NCBI GenBank assembly: GCA_019056435.1
Contig: CP077641.1
Coordinates: 2,976,001-3,040,000, forward strand
Source of the DNA: Stutzerimonas stutzeri
GTDB lineage: Bacteria > Pseudomonadota > Gammaproteobacteria > Pseudomonadales > Pseudomonadaceae
DNA: 64,000 nucleotides
Reading direction: 5' to 3'
Both the position numbers and the translations under genes were made by a program. The notes below the pieces were generated by a model that worked only from the letters and a program-made list of their open reading frames with translations, had not been told where the DNA came from and ran no database searches. This document shows, one piece after another, positions 1-9,820 of this stretch (positions are counted from its first letter, which is position 1; each line of letters begins with the position of its first letter).

Positions 1-1
1 G

Positions 2-257
2 CTCGAGGTGACCGGTTTCGACCAGGCGACCTTCGCCGCGATGTGCAACCTGTCCACCAAGGCCCTGTATCAGATAGAGACCGATAAAGGTAATCCAACC
101 CTCGGCACTATCGAGGCGATCCTGAGGGAAATTCGGGCTTCGCCTTGGGCTCGTTGCGGGCATACCCGCCTCGTCAGTTTCTCTGCGTAAGCCACCATCC
201 GATGTGGCTCGCCCGGTCCGTGGAGCCAACCCGCGCCGCAAACGCGTCGAACGGTGA
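2..257 (+). CDS. XRE/HipB-like HTH protein, 5' partial
   Basis: Reading is open from the left edge, so the N-terminus lies outside the window. The visible part is an XRE-type helix-turn-helix (QATFAAMCNLSTKALYQIE, then GNPTLGTIEAILR), the pattern of HipB-like antitoxins and small Cro/CI regulators. As given, the frame ends at 190 with an uncharacteristic tail. Removing one G from the GGG at 126-128 gives a typical ending (ILRKFGLRLGLVAGIP) and a stop at 255-257. No hipA partner follows: the next gene, trbI, converges from the other strand. Role is probably DNA-binding autoregulation or antitoxin; the partner is unknown. Confidence 0.55.
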
Positions 258-365
258 GCTGGGGCGGACGCGGCCCCGTACGATAAGCGCGGCGAATGAA
301 GATCAGCGTACTTGCGCGGGATCTGGTCTGTCGAGAGCCTGGGTCTTCGTCGTATCGCTGGACTT

Positions 366-1571
366 TCATGGCCGGCCATGTAGCGCTGCGGAACGCGGCC
401 GATACGGGCGCAGCGGGATATCGCGGTTGACGATGATCCGTAGGGGAAGACCGGGCCGCTGGGTGAGCGTAGGCCGTATGTCCACGTTTCGCCGTGTGAC
501 CTCCTGGCCTACCTGGTTGACCGAGTCTTGCAGGCTGTCACGACCCGCTATCACGATTCGATCCCCCTCGCGGCGGCTGGACGGGGCCGCCAGCTCGGCG
601 CCAATGCCCAACAGGCTGGTCAAAGCCGCGCCGGCAACGATTCGATCCCAGTGCCAATCAACGCCGTCCTCGAGGCCTGCATAGCCTTGGGGGTCGCTGG
701 CGATCGGGCTCTCGAGTTTCATCGACGAGGTGTCGGGGAAGATAAGCCGGTGCCAGACGACGTCGACTCGGCTCTGCCCATGGCTGATCTGGCTGTCGTA
801 GCGACCAAGTAGACGAGCGCCCTGGGGAATCAGCACATGTGCTCCGGTCGCGGTGTCGTAGACCGGCTCGGTTACGGTGGCGATCACGTCGCCTGGCAAG
901 TCGGACTTGATGCCGGTCACCAGCGCAGCCGCGATCACGCTCCCCGCCATGACCTGATAGGCCGACGCCGGCTTCTGCACGGATGTGGATTCGTTCATTT
1001 GTGCGTTTGAGGTTTTACTGAGAAGTGCCTGATTGCTACCGCGGATTTGAGCAGAGCGGTCAGGGCGATCCTGATCAATCACGGGTTCGCCGGCTGGCCG
1101 GGTGTGGGCGGCCTGGAAGAAGAGCGGCGAGAGGCGCGCTTGCTCGTCCTCTTCCGCGTCCGCCAGTTCGGCAGGCTTCGGCTCGACCTCGCCTGGGTGC
1201 GATGGGGCATACGCCAAAGGCTCTGTTGCCATGGTATCGGCTCTTTCGGTACGGCTATCCGGCGCCGGCAGGGGCGCCGTCAACTGCGAATAGTCCTTTG
1301 CAAGTGACTCGAGTCGCTCCGGTCGCACGTTGTGATCGACGTTGAACAGTTCTCCCGCCGCATTTTCGCGCGTTTGGTCCGGTGGATTCAGTCCCAGGAG
1401 CAGGGCAATGAGCGTCGCCGACGCCAGGCTCCCGGCAACGGCCAGTATCGTCCGTGCGTTAAGCCGCGTGACACGACCTGGTCGGGCGCGCAATGCCAGC
1501 GTCTCGGCCGCCACCTTCGTCCGTGGCGGCACTGGGCCGTCGTCCTCCAAGGCGTCGGTCGCGCTCGTCAT
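366..1571 (-). CDS. trbI: TrbI, VirB10-like outer-membrane-spanning T4SS channel protein
   Basis: Encodes 401 aa. There is a cytoplasmic N-terminus, one membrane segment near residues 43-62 (TILAVAGSLASATLIALLLG), a proline/acid-rich periplasmic linker, and a C-terminal VirB10/TrbI beta-barrel domain from about residue 205 (AYQVMAGSVIAAALVTGI and the IPQGARLLGRYDSQ signature). In P-type T4SS this protein bridges inner and outer membranes around the mating channel. It is the last gene of the trb operon and its start overlaps the end of trbG by 4 bp. The reading frame is intact and length is normal for the Tn4371 family. Confidence 0.93.
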   Translation of the reverse strand: MTSATDALEDDGPVPPRTKVAAETLALRARPGRVTRLNARTILAVAGSLASATLIALLLGLNPPDQTRENAAGELFNVDHNVRPERLESLAKDYSQLTAPLPAPDSRTERADTMATEPLAYAPSHPGEVEPKPAELADAEEDEQARLSPLFFQAAHTRPAGEPVIDQDRPDRSAQIRGSNQALLSKTSNAQMNESTSVQKPASAYQVMAGSVIAAALVTGIKSDLPGDVIATVTEPVYDTATGAHVLIPQGARLLGRYDSQISHGQSRVDVVWHRLIFPDTSSMKLESPIASDPQGYAGLEDGVDWHWDRIVAGAALTSLLGIGAELAAPSSRREGDRIVIAGRDSLQDSVNQVGQEVTRRNVDIRPTLTQRPGLPLRIIVNRDIPLRPYRPRSAALHGRP

Positions 1572-2550
1572 TTTTGACCACCGGAGGGGACGTCGCTGCG
1601 CTCGATCCGAACGACCGAATTCTTTTCGCCGCCGAGGCGGAGCTCCGCCGCGGCGAAGAGCCGATCGACGACGTAGTACGGGGTCCGGACGCGGTAGTTG
1701 ACCAACTGGCCATCGCCTGTGGCGCCAATGACGAAGAGTGGCGGGAGCTCGCCCTGCTCAATTCCGGGCGGAAACTGGATGTAGACCTTGCGCCCATCGT
1801 CGAATGCACGAAGAGGCTTCCATGAAGGGGTGTCGCCGCGGATCACATAGCGAAAATGCAGCTGTTCAAGGGCGAGGCCGGCGTGCACGGGTGCCGCTTC
1901 GAGGGCCTCGGCGGCCTGTCTCTTGAGGGCCAGAAGCCGATCCTGTGGGTAGTCCCAGGATACCGATGCCATCCAGGCCTGCTCGGTGGAGGTCAGTTCG
2001 ACCAGATAGGTGCGCCGGTTGGTGGTGATCACCATGTTCGTCGTGATATCGACGCGGGTCGGTTTGATGAGAATGCTGATTCGCAGGCTCTCGCCGAGCC
2101 CGCTCGATGTATCGCCAACGATCCAGCGAGCCGTGTCACCGGCGGCGACGGCGATGAGTTCTTCGCCGGGTTCGAGGTTGATCGCGGTCACTCGGCCGGG
2201 ACTGGCAAAGACCTGGTACAGGGCACCGTCGGAGAATGGCCATACCTGAATTGCATTGAGATAGCCCTCACGGCTCGGTTCAATCCTGGCTTCATCGTTG
2301 GCGCGCGAGACGCTTGCCTCAGGCGCGGCAGGTTCCGATCGACTGATCGGCTTCGGCAGTGGCTTGAGCTGTGATGGAAGCGCTAGCGGCTGGGGTATCG
2401 CCACTACCTCCACCGGTTTTGGAGGCTCTGCGATCTGTTGGGCTGCAACCGGCTCCTCCAGCGGAATTGCCGGTGGTGGCGCGTTTCGGCTTGCGCAGCC
2501 GGTTGTTACGACGACTAGAAAAAGCAAACGTAGCGCAGGTACCGCATCAT
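1568..2550 (-). CDS. trbG: TrbG, VirB9-like T4SS outer-membrane complex protein
   Basis: VirB9/TrbG/CagX family: lipoprotein-like N-terminus (LVVVTTGC, lipobox Cys), a proline-rich linker, then the beta-rich VirB9 domain (YLNAIQVWPFSDGALYQVFASPGRVTAI split by linkers, and RYVIRGDTPSWKPLRAFDDG). It forms the outer core complex with TrbI. The uninterrupted frame begins only at a TTG at 2527. A more natural start is one of the tandem ATGs at 2547/2550, which come into frame if one base is added to the A5 run at 2519-2523. I therefore extend the gene to 2550, as one of many likely indels in this window. Confidence 0.85.
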
Positions 2551-2561
2551 CGTGGCTCGCC

Positions 2562-3254
2562 TCATTGGCTGGTGTTCAGTTCGCGGCTCCAGGACAGGCT
2601 GTCGACATAGATGCCCAAGGGGTTCTGGCGAAGCTTCTCTTCGCTGCGTGGTGGCTTGAGGACGGCCGTTAGCACGGCGGTCCAGCGCTCGGAACCTGCC
2701 GAGGCGCCATCGACATAGCGGCGCTCGACCCAGCGCACCTGGAAGGAGTTCTCGCTGGCGCGGACGACACTCGTTATTTCAACGGTGATCGACTCCTTGC
2801 CTATGCGTGAGAACGGATCGCTCTCGCGAGCGAACTCGTTGAGCGTGGTGGCGCCGCGGTTCGTGGTCAGTTGATAGGCGCCAAGCCAGTTGTTTCGGAC
2901 CACGATCGGGTCGATGGGCAGCGCGCGGACCTGGGTAATGAACCGGGCCAGGTGGTAGGCGATCAGCGCATCGCCTGGCTCGTAGTCGGCGGCAGCTTCA
3001 CCCACCGCGCGAACCTGGCCAGCACTGTCGACCTCCACCACGTAGGGAATGACCAGCGACTGTGCCGAACGCCAAATCAGGCCGGCCGCCATCAGCAGCG
3101 CCAAACCCAGGCAGCCGAACGCCATCAGTCGCCAGTTCCTGGCCTGGGCGCGGCTGGACCCGAGTCGCTCGTCCCAGACCTGCGCTGCGGCCTGGTAGGG
3201 CGTCGCTGGTGACGGCGCCTGCGAGTAGCGCGTGCGAGCCCGTCTAAAACGCAT
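2562..3254 (-). CDS. trbF: TrbF, VirB8-like T4SS inner-membrane protein
   Basis: Encodes 230 aa with a single transmembrane segment near residues 45-65 (LMAFGCLGLALLMAAGLIW) followed by a periplasmic NTF2-like VirB8 fold (SLVIPYVVEVDSAGQV, later SFQVRWVERRY). TrbF is the assembly factor of the conjugation channel. It sits between trbL and trbG in the canonical order. Length is normal and the frame is intact. Confidence 0.92.
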   Translation of the reverse strand: MRFRRARTRYSQAPSPATPYQAAAQVWDERLGSSRAQARNWRLMAFGCLGLALLMAAGLIWRSAQSLVIPYVVEVDSAGQVRAVGEAAADYEPGDALIAYHLARFITQVRALPIDPIVVRNNWLGAYQLTTNRGATTLNEFARESDPFSRIGKESITVEITSVVRASENSFQVRWVERRYVDGASAGSERWTAVLTAVLKPPRSEEKLRQNPLGIYVDSLSWSRELNTSQ

Positions 3255-3268
3255 CGACGCAGCCTCCC

Positions 3269-4408
3269 TTACCCATCCGATGGGTCCTTCAGACGCGGCC
3301 CCTGTGCCGAACCGCCGGCGTCGCCGCCGCGCAGGGTGTGGGCCAGGGTCGCGGTCGCCTGGCTGAGCTGCTGTCGGTGCTGCAGGCGCTTGGCCCAGGC
3401 CGGTTGTGCAGTCGCCGATTCCGGTTGTCCATCGGGGCCTTGCCCCATGGTGGCTTCAGCCAGGGAGCCGCCTGCCATACGCGCTGCGCTTGCCACACCG
3501 GCATTGAGGCGCGACCCCTTTAGGGCGGACGCTGCGCCGGATGCCAGGGCCACTCCGCCGGCAGTCATGCCGGCCACCCCGAGCGCGGTACCAGCGGCCG
3601 AACCTGCGCCCAGCTGGGGCGCCCCTGAGACGAGGCCGGTGGCTATGCCGGGGCCGAAGATCCCGAGCCCTAGCATGGCGAGCGCGGCGAGCATCGTGGC
3701 CAGCGCATGATCGAGGGTGGGCTCCTCGGGCGCTGATAGAAACTCGTCGAACAGCCCGCTGCCGATCCCGATGATCACCGCGAGCACGAGGATTTTTATC
3801 CCTGACGAGACGACGTTGCCGAGCACCTTCTCAGCGAGGAAGGCGGTCTTGTTCCATAGCGCGAAGGGCACCAGCACGAAGCCTGCGAGCGTGGTCAGCT
3901 TGAACTCGATCAGGGTGACGAAGAGCTGGATGGAAAGGATAAAGAAGCTGGCAAGCACGACGAGCCACGCCAGGAACAGCACGGCGATCATGTCGAGATT
4001 GGCCATCGTCTCGGTGAGCCCGGTCAGGTCGCCGATGCGTTCGAGCAGGGGGCGTCCCGCCTCGATGCCGAGAGCTGCAATCCGTCCCGGCTGCAGAAAC
4101 TGCTCCTGGGTCAACGAAGAGCCCGATGCCAGCAGACCGAGGCCTGCGAACGAGGTAAAGACGAGCTTGGCCAGCCAGTTGAAGTTGCCGATGATGAACG
4201 CAAACGCGCCTACGTAGAGGGTCTTCCTAAGGAGCTTCGCAATCGCATCTTCTCCACCGTGGGCCCAGAGCAGGCCCGCAAGGGTCACGTCTATGGCCAC
4301 CAGCGTCGCCGACAGAAAGGCGATCTCCCCACCGAGCAGCCCAAAACCGGAGTCGATGTAGAGCGAGAACACCTCGAGAAAGCGATCGATGACTCCCACA
4401 TCGTTCAT
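3269..4408 (-). CDS. trbL: TrbL, VirB6-like polytopic T4SS protein
   Basis: Encodes 379 aa with several hydrophobic helices in the first 260 residues (for example LSATLVAIDVTLAGLLWAHG, MIAVLFLAWLVVLASFFIL and IKILVLAVIIGIGSGLF) and a Gly/Ala-rich then Gln-rich soluble tail. This is the TrbL/VirB6 pattern; the protein is thought to line the inner-membrane translocation path. It overlaps the preceding trbK-like gene by 4 bp. It is somewhat shorter than TrbL of RP4, the difference being in the low-complexity C-terminus. Confidence 0.9.
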   Translation of the reverse strand: MNDVGVIDRFLEVFSLYIDSGFGLLGGEIAFLSATLVAIDVTLAGLLWAHGGEDAIAKLLRKTLYVGAFAFIIGNFNWLAKLVFTSFAGLGLLASGSSLTQEQFLQPGRIAALGIEAGRPLLERIGDLTGLTETMANLDMIAVLFLAWLVVLASFFILSIQLFVTLIEFKLTTLAGFVLVPFALWNKTAFLAEKVLGNVVSSGIKILVLAVIIGIGSGLFDEFLSAPEEPTLDHALATMLAALAMLGLGIFGPGIATGLVSGAPQLGAGSAAGTALGVAGMTAGGVALASGAASALKGSRLNAGVASAARMAGGSLAEATMGQGPDGQPESATAQPAWAKRLQHRQQLSQATATLAHTLRGGDAGGSAQGPRLKDPSDG

Positions 4409-4617
4409 GGTTCCGACTCCTCAAAGGTCGGCGGAATGTGCGGGAGTTGCTGCAGTCGTTGAAACTCATCGGGCCGCGCCCGCCCGGAGAAGAAGCGCTG
4501 TGTTGCATCCGGTTTTGCACGGCGCGCGGCATCGCCGGTCGGATCCGTCCGCTGGCAGCCGCCCGTCATTATCAGGGCAGCACTCAGGAGAGGCGGGACA
4601 AGCATCCACCGTGTCAT
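4405..4617 (-). CDS. TrbK-like small lipoprotein (entry-exclusion candidate)
   Basis: Encodes 70 aa. A hydrophobic signal (WMLVPPLLSAALIM) ends in a lipobox-like TGGC and is followed by a short polar tail. A small lipoprotein between trbJ and trbL is the hallmark of TrbK/Eex entry-exclusion proteins of P-type conjugation systems, which stop redundant transfer into cells already carrying the element. It is translationally coupled on both sides by 4-bp overlaps. Sequence similarity to RP4 TrbK is not obvious, so the function rests on position and lipoprotein character. Confidence 0.65.
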   Translation of the reverse strand: MTRWMLVPPLLSAALIMTGGCQRTDPTGDAARRAKPDATQRFFSGRARPDEFQRLQQLPHIPPTFEESEP

Positions 4618-5345
4618 GGCGTGAAGACCCTGACGGGGCGGGGCGCATAGGGCGTGCCGCTAGTCATGAAGCGTCTGCGCTGCTCTCGGGCTTCGTGCTC
4701 GGCAGCGACCTGACGGGCCTGTCCGATGGACACGGCGCGGTGCTGTGCGATGGCGAGCTGCTGGGCCTGGATAACCTGTTTGGCCTGCAAGGCCAGCAAC
4801 TGGTTGGTCGCCTGCGTCGCCTGAAGCGCCCCGACTGCGGATTGGCTTTGACTCACCAGGTCGGTGAGCGCAGCTCCATCCGAGACGAGATCGTGCGAGA
4901 GGTGGGCCTGCATGCGAAGGGCGGTACGCACGCCTTCGCGTGCCTGGCTCCAACGCTCCACCGACTGTGCAGCCATGTCGGACCCGGTGATCGAGGCGGC
5001 ATACCGTTCGGGGTACAGTTGGGCAAAGGCCTGGTCGAGCCTCGATAGTTCGTACGCGAGTCCCTTCGCCTCGGCCAGCAGCTGTTCGCTTTGCCTGATC
5101 GATTGTCGCAGCTGGTTAACGGCATTGAAGTCCAGTGCGGCAAGGTTGCGCGCCTGGTTCAGCAGCATCTGGGTCTCGTTCTGCAACTGACTGATCTGGT
5201 TGTTGGTCATCTCGAGCGTTCGCACGGCGGTAAGCGTGTTCTGGGCCAGGTTGGTCGGATCAATAACGGTTATCGCGCCTGCATGCCCGATGGTCGAGGC
5301 GCAGAGCAGAACCATGGTGTGTAGGACTAGGCGCTGCAGTGTCAT
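4614..5345 (-). CDS. trbJ: TrbJ, VirB5-like T4SS protein
   Basis: Encodes 243 aa with a cleavable signal peptide (LVLHTMVLLCASTIGHAGA) followed by long amphipathic helices rich in Gln, Asn and Ala (MTNNQISQLQNETQMLLNQA), typical of the periplasmic coiled-coil TrbJ/VirB5 family that tips or decorates the pilus. It lies between trbE and the trbK-like gene, each by a 4-bp overlap. The frame is intact. Confidence 0.9.
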   Translation of the reverse strand: MTLQRLVLHTMVLLCASTIGHAGAITVIDPTNLAQNTLTAVRTLEMTNNQISQLQNETQMLLNQARNLAALDFNAVNQLRQSIRQSEQLLAEAKGLAYELSRLDQAFAQLYPERYAASITGSDMAAQSVERWSQAREGVRTALRMQAHLSHDLVSDGAALTDLVSQSQSAVGALQATQATNQLLALQAKQVIQAQQLAIAQHRAVSIGQARQVAAEHEAREQRRRFMTSGTPYAPRPVRVFTP

Positions 5346-7763
5346 GGCTGAGGGGCCTGTACCGATTGGTGCGACGCAAGCAATCCAGCCGCCCAGTCCA
5401 GCCCGCAGGCCTTCAGCCAGGCCGCTGCGAAGGGCGTGCCGCTCGCGAGCGCCTGGTCGATCCGGCGTTGGTCTTCGGGACTGGCTGCGGCGGCAAAGGC
5501 GAGGGCTACCGGGCCGAGTGCCAGCTCGAATAGGCGATTGCCCTGACGGGACTGGTAGTAGTACTCGCGCTTGGGTACGGCACCCGCGATCATTTCGATC
5601 TGGCGATCGTTCAGGCCAAACGCCCTATAAAGCGCGCGGACCTGTGGCTCCTGCGCTTGCGGATTGGGCAGCAGGATCCTGCTCGCGCAGCTTTCGATGA
5701 CGGCCGACGCAATGCTCGAGGCGTCGATGTCCGCGAGCGATTGGGTGGCGAAGATCACCGAGACGTTCTTCTTTCGCAGCGTTTTCAGCCATTGCCGGAT
5801 GCGGGCCGCGAATAGAGGCTCGTCCAGGAACAGCCAGGCTTCGTCGAGCATGAGCAGCGTTGGTGCGCCATCGAATTGATTGTCGAACCGATGAAAGAGG
5901 TAGCCGAGCACCGCCGCGACGCTCGCTTTGCTCGCCATGAGCGTCTCCATCTCGAAGCACTGTACGGGCACATCGGCCAGGCAGTCCTGGTCTGCATCGA
6001 GTAGATGGCCATGTGGGCCGCCGAGCAGGTAGGGCTCGAGTGCTTCGCGAAGGCTGGAGTCCTGCAGCAGAAGAGTGAAACCCGTGAGGGTTCGCTGGGC
6101 CTTGGGCACGCCGGCCAGGCTGAGCAGCGCCGTCCAGATGGCCGACCGTTGTTCGGGCCCCACCTGGACACCCTCTTGTAGCAGGCGGGCCTGGACCCAC
6201 TCGCTCGCCCAGGTGCGCTGGCGATCATCATCGATGGAGGCCAGGGGCTGGAAGGCGATCGAAGCGTCGCCGCCGAGATCATGGTGTAGGCCGCCGAGGC
6301 CCAGTGTCGTTGCCCTCAGCGAACGGCCCATGTCGAAGATCAGAAGGCGTGCGCGCGGGTAGCGCCGAAATTGCAGCGCAAGGGTCGCAAGCAGCACGGA
6401 CTTGCCCATGCCGGTCGGGCCTGCGATCAGCGTATGGCCGACATCGCCGACATGGGTGACTAGCCGGAAAGGCGTCGAGGCCTCGGTCCGTGTGATTATG
6501 AGGGGTGGGCCGTCGAGGTGATGGTTTCGTGCGGGGCCCGCCCATACGGCCGAAACCGGCATCAGGTGGGCAAGGTTGAGGGTCGAGATCAGTGGCTGGC
6601 GTACATTGGCGTAGGCGTTGCCGGGGATGGAGGGAGAGCCAGGCCTCGACTGCATTGAGCTGTTCGGCAATGGTGACGAGCCCGTGGCTCTGGATGGTTC
6701 GTTCCACCAGTCGACGTTTTTCCTCGGCTTGCTCGCAGGTCTCGCCAAGGACCGTCACGGTTGTCGTGACATACCCAAAGGCGGTCATGTCGGCGCCGAG
6801 CTCCTGCAACGCAGCGTCGGCATCGGCGGCCTGGTTGGACGCGTCGTTGTCGACCAGTGCGCTTTCCTGCTGGAAGACCGTTTCGCGCAGTAGCGTCGCA
6901 ACACTTTTGCGCTTGGAAAACCACTGTCGGCGAAGCCGCGTAAGCTCGGCGAGCGCTTCCTGCTTGTCGAGGCAGATGAAGCGGGTGGACCAGCGGTACG
7001 CGATGGCGATGTGGTTCAGGCTGTCGAGAACGCCGGGCCAGGTCGATCCCGGAAAGCCTCTGACCGAGACGACCCTCAGGTGCTGATCGCCCAGCATGGG
7101 CGCGATCCCTGTCACGAGTGGGCGATCGGCGAGGAGGGCGTCCAGATAGAAGGGAACGGTCGGGACCGTTACCTCCTGCCGCTGCGTCGATACGGTTTGG
7201 TGCAGATAGGTCAGTGTCTGCGCGTCATCTAGCCAGGTGGTCTCGGGCATCGCGCCCCGGATCAGATCGTGAAAGCGGTCGCTGTCGCGGACGAAATCGC
7301 CAAGCTCGCGCTTCCAGTCCGCGTCGGGAGCGGCTCGGCCGGTGTAGAGCAGGCCAGATGCGCGCGCCCGGATTTGCTCGCCTGGCAGGTAGGTAAGGGT
7401 CAGGTAGTACTGGCTCTCGAAATGGCGACCGGCCGCTTCGAATGTTGCCCTGCGTTCCTCGTCGACGAGCCAGGACAGCGCATCGGGGAACCGGCTCGTG
7501 GGGTATGTCTCGCAAGCGTGCCGGTCAGCCTCGATATGGAGCATCCAGCCCGACCCGAGACGACGCAACGCATTGTTCAGGCGAGCCGTTACGGCGAGCA
7601 GCTCCGCTTCGGTCGAGCTGTCCAGATCCGGGCCGCGGTAGCGCAGGGTTCGCTGAAAGGAGCCGTCCTTGTTCAGTACAATCCCCGGCGCCACGAGACC
7701 TGCCCAGGGAAGCCAGTCGGCTAACCTGGCGGGCAGTGTCCGGAATTCACTCAGATTCAGCAT
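5342..7763 (-). CDS. trbE: TrbE, VirB4-like T4SS ATPase (single frameshift)
   Basis: VirB4-family ATPase that powers pilus assembly and substrate transfer. The N-terminal CagE/TrbE/VirB4 domain begins at the ATG at 7763 (MLNLSEFRTLPARLADWLPW). The C-terminal ATPase has Walker A (GPTGMGKSVLL), Walker B (LLMLDEAWLFLDE) and a Q-loop-like ATQSLADID. The two parts are in different frames. The break is at the GGG of 6632-6634: removing one G joins EAWLS to SIPGNAYANVRQPLIST, as in intact homologues. The restored protein is about 806 aa, normal for the family. Either a sequencing indel or a recent inactivating mutation; without repair the T4SS would not work. Confidence 0.85.
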
Positions 7764-7771
7764 GGGTCGGC

Positions 7772-8044
7772 CTACACGTCCAGCAAGGGTGGGAATCTGA
7801 GGTGGCGCGCGAACACGGGCAGGAATTGCGGATCCAGCCTCGTCCCCCATACCGCCAGCATGTGGCCTGCCAGCCAGAGCGCGAGGCCGGCCGGCCAGAG
7901 CTGCAGGCCCAACCCAACCACGGCGGCCATGGTGCCGTTGAGAATGGCGACGCTGCGGGGCACGCCGCCGAGCAGGATCGGCTCGCACAATGACCTGTGC
8001 AGCGGCAGTTCGAAGCCGGGTAGGTGTGGGCTCGCTTCACTCAT
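7772..8044 (-). CDS. trbD: TrbD, VirB3-like T4SS protein
   Basis: Encodes 90 aa with two closely spaced hydrophobic segments (LNGTMAAVVGLGLQLWPAGL and ALWLAGHMLAVW) after a conserved short N-terminus with LHRSLCEPILLGGVPR, the VirB3/TrbD signature. This inner-membrane protein works with TrbE. It overlaps trbC by 4 bp and lies 8 bp before trbE. The frame is intact. Confidence 0.9.
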   Translation of the reverse strand: MSEASPHLPGFELPLHRSLCEPILLGGVPRSVAILNGTMAAVVGLGLQLWPAGLALWLAGHMLAVWGTRLDPQFLPVFARHLRFPPLLDV

Positions 8045-8382
8045 GCGATCACCGCGCCGCCGGCGAAGCTGAAGAAGCTGAGAAAGAACGAGGAGGCGGC
8101 GAAGGCAATGGATAGCCCGAAGACGATCTGGATGAGCTTGCGAAAGCCTCCGCTCGTATCACCCAGGGCGAGCGTCAGCCCCGTTGCCACGATAATGATG
8201 ACCGCAACGATCTTGGCGACCGGACCCTGAACCGATTTGAGGATCATCTCCAGCGGCGCCTCCCACGGCATCCCCGAGCCGGCTGCAAAGGCCGGCGTCG
8301 CAAGCCCCAGCAAAAGCAGGCTGTGAGCAAGACGAAAGGCACGGGCGGTCAGGTTGGCGCCCGTCGGGAACGGTCGGCTCAT
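8041..8382 (-). CDS. trbC: TrbC, VirB2-like pilin
   Basis: Encodes 113 aa from the ATG at 8382, chosen because AGGGAG lies just upstream. The signal region (LAHSLLLLGLATPAFAAG) is followed by two hydrophobic helices (IVAVIIIVATGLTLALGD and IQIVFGLSIAFAASSFFLSF), the layout of the VirB2/TrbC conjugative pilin. Upstream sequence in the same frame belongs to the end of trbB, which in the given sequence runs in without a stop (see trbB). Confidence 0.9.
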   Translation of the reverse strand: MSRPFPTGANLTARAFRLAHSLLLLGLATPAFAAGSGMPWEAPLEMILKSVQGPVAKIVAVIIIVATGLTLALGDTSGGFRKLIQIVFGLSIAFAASSFFLSFFSFAGGAVIA

Positions 8383-9371
8383 CGGAGCGCTCCCTGATGG
8401 TTTGTTGGTGGTTCGGCGAGCGGGGGCACCGATTGATGTCAGCCTGTAGCCCTGAGGGTCGTAACCGGAAACCCAGACCATCTCCTGCACCCGACGCGCA
8501 CAGCCGCGGCCGGTGAGGACCACGACGAGATTGACCGCCTCTGCGATCAGGGCCCGCGGTGCGGCGAGGGCAACCTCGAGAATCAGCTGCTCCAGACGAA
8601 GCAGCGCACCATGGCCGGAGCCGGCGTGGATCGTGGCGATCCCGCCCGGATGACCGGTGCCCCATGCCTTGATGAGGTCGAGCGCCTCGGCCCCCGCACC
8701 TCACCGACGACGATCCGGTCCGGCCGAAGCCGCAGCGTGCTGCGCACGAGATCCTTCATCGTGACGACATCGGAGATTGCCCTCAGGCAGACCTGGTCGC
8801 GGGCGGTACACTGCAGTTCCACCGTATCCTCGAGCACCAGGACGCGATCGCCCGTGCCGGCCACCTCGGCGAGCAGGGCGTTGGCCAGGGTGGTCTTGCC
8901 ACTGCTGGTGCCCCCGGCGATAAGGATATTCTTGCGCTCGCGCACCGCCTCCCGCAGCACGTCACGCTGTACGGATGTGATGACACGGTGCTCGACATAG
9001 CGGTCGAGGGTGAGGGTCTGGACTGCGCGCTTCCGGATTGCGAAGGCGGGCGCGGGCGAGGCGGGTGGCAGCACGCCCTCGAACCGCTCCCCGGTCTCAG
9101 GCAGTTCGGCACTCAGCAGGGGACGGGCTCCATTTACGGCGTGCCCCACGTTCGCTGCTACCAGCCGGACGATGCGCTCAGCCTCGGATGGCGACAGGGT
9201 TCCGATCTCCTGCCGGCCCCCACTTAGTCTGTCGATCCACAGGCGGCCATCGGGGTTCAGCATCACTTCGGCGACGTCCACATCGTCCAGGGCGGTCAAG
9301 ATCCGGGCGCCCAAGGCCGTACGCAACATTGTCGCGCTGCGCATGAGCGCCGTGGTGGGACGGGTGGTCAT
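8379..9371 (-). CDS. trbB: TrbB, VirB11-like T4SS ATPase (frameshifted)
   Basis: VirB11-type traffic ATPase. It has an N-terminal domain (DVDVAEVMLNPDGRLWIDRL), Walker A GGTSSGKTTLANAL, Asp box VLVLEDTVELQ and Walker B-like RIVVGEVRG. After GEVRG the frame breaks. One base added to the C5 run at 8691-8695 restores the family sequence (AEALDLIKAWGTGHPGG, then IATIHAGSGHGALLRLEQLI). In the restored frame there is no stop before trbC. Removing one base from the G5 run at 8422-8426 would end trbB at a TGA overlapping the trbC ATG, the usual arrangement; this second correction is inference. Operon-leading trb gene after copG. Confidence 0.8.
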
Positions 9372-9820
9372 GGCCGATCTCCCGACGCTGTCATGGCCTG
9401 ATCGGGTGTTTCGAATGCCTGGCCTTCACGCTCGATGTCGTCTATTAGACGTCGCCCTTTTTGCCATCGTCTGCCCAATTGCTCGACGAAGTGGCCAAAG
9501 CGCAGGCGGCCTTGGGCTCGCGCGGCTTCCTGGTGCGCTTCGGGCACTGGCGTGCTAACGGTCAGGTAGTAGCGCACGTACAGGGCAACCGTCTCGATGA
9601 GGATATTCTGGTCGCGCTCCAACCGCTCGAACTGCCTCGAGAGGCGATCCAGCCGCTTGCCCATGGCAACCTCACGCTGTTCACCCGAAGCGGGCGACAA
9701 CCAACTCCCCAGTGCCGCGGCAACCAGGGAGGACTTCGATACGCCTTTCTTGGTGGCGAGTTCATCGAGACGCCTGGCGTGCTCGGGCTCGATGAAAAGG
9801 TTCAGCCGCGCCCGTCTCAT
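9368..9820 (-). CDS. CopG-family ribbon-helix-helix protein of the tra/trb region
   Basis: Encodes 150 aa. The N-terminus RRARLNLFIEPEHARRLDELA fits a ribbon-helix-helix fold, followed by KKGVSKSSLVAAAL and a coiled-coil-like Arg/Glu-rich tail (RLDRLSRQFERLERDQN). The same small regulator lies between traG and trbB in Tn4371-family ICEs and is presumed to control the transfer operon or aid relaxosome coupling. It overlaps traG and trbB by 4 bp each. Confidence 0.8.
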   Translation of the reverse strand: MRRARLNLFIEPEHARRLDELATKKGVSKSSLVAAALGSWLSPASGEQREVAMGKRLDRLSRQFERLERDQNILIETVALYVRYYLTVSTPVPEAHQEAARAQGRLRFGHFVEQLGRRWQKGRRLIDDIEREGQAFETPDQAMTASGDRP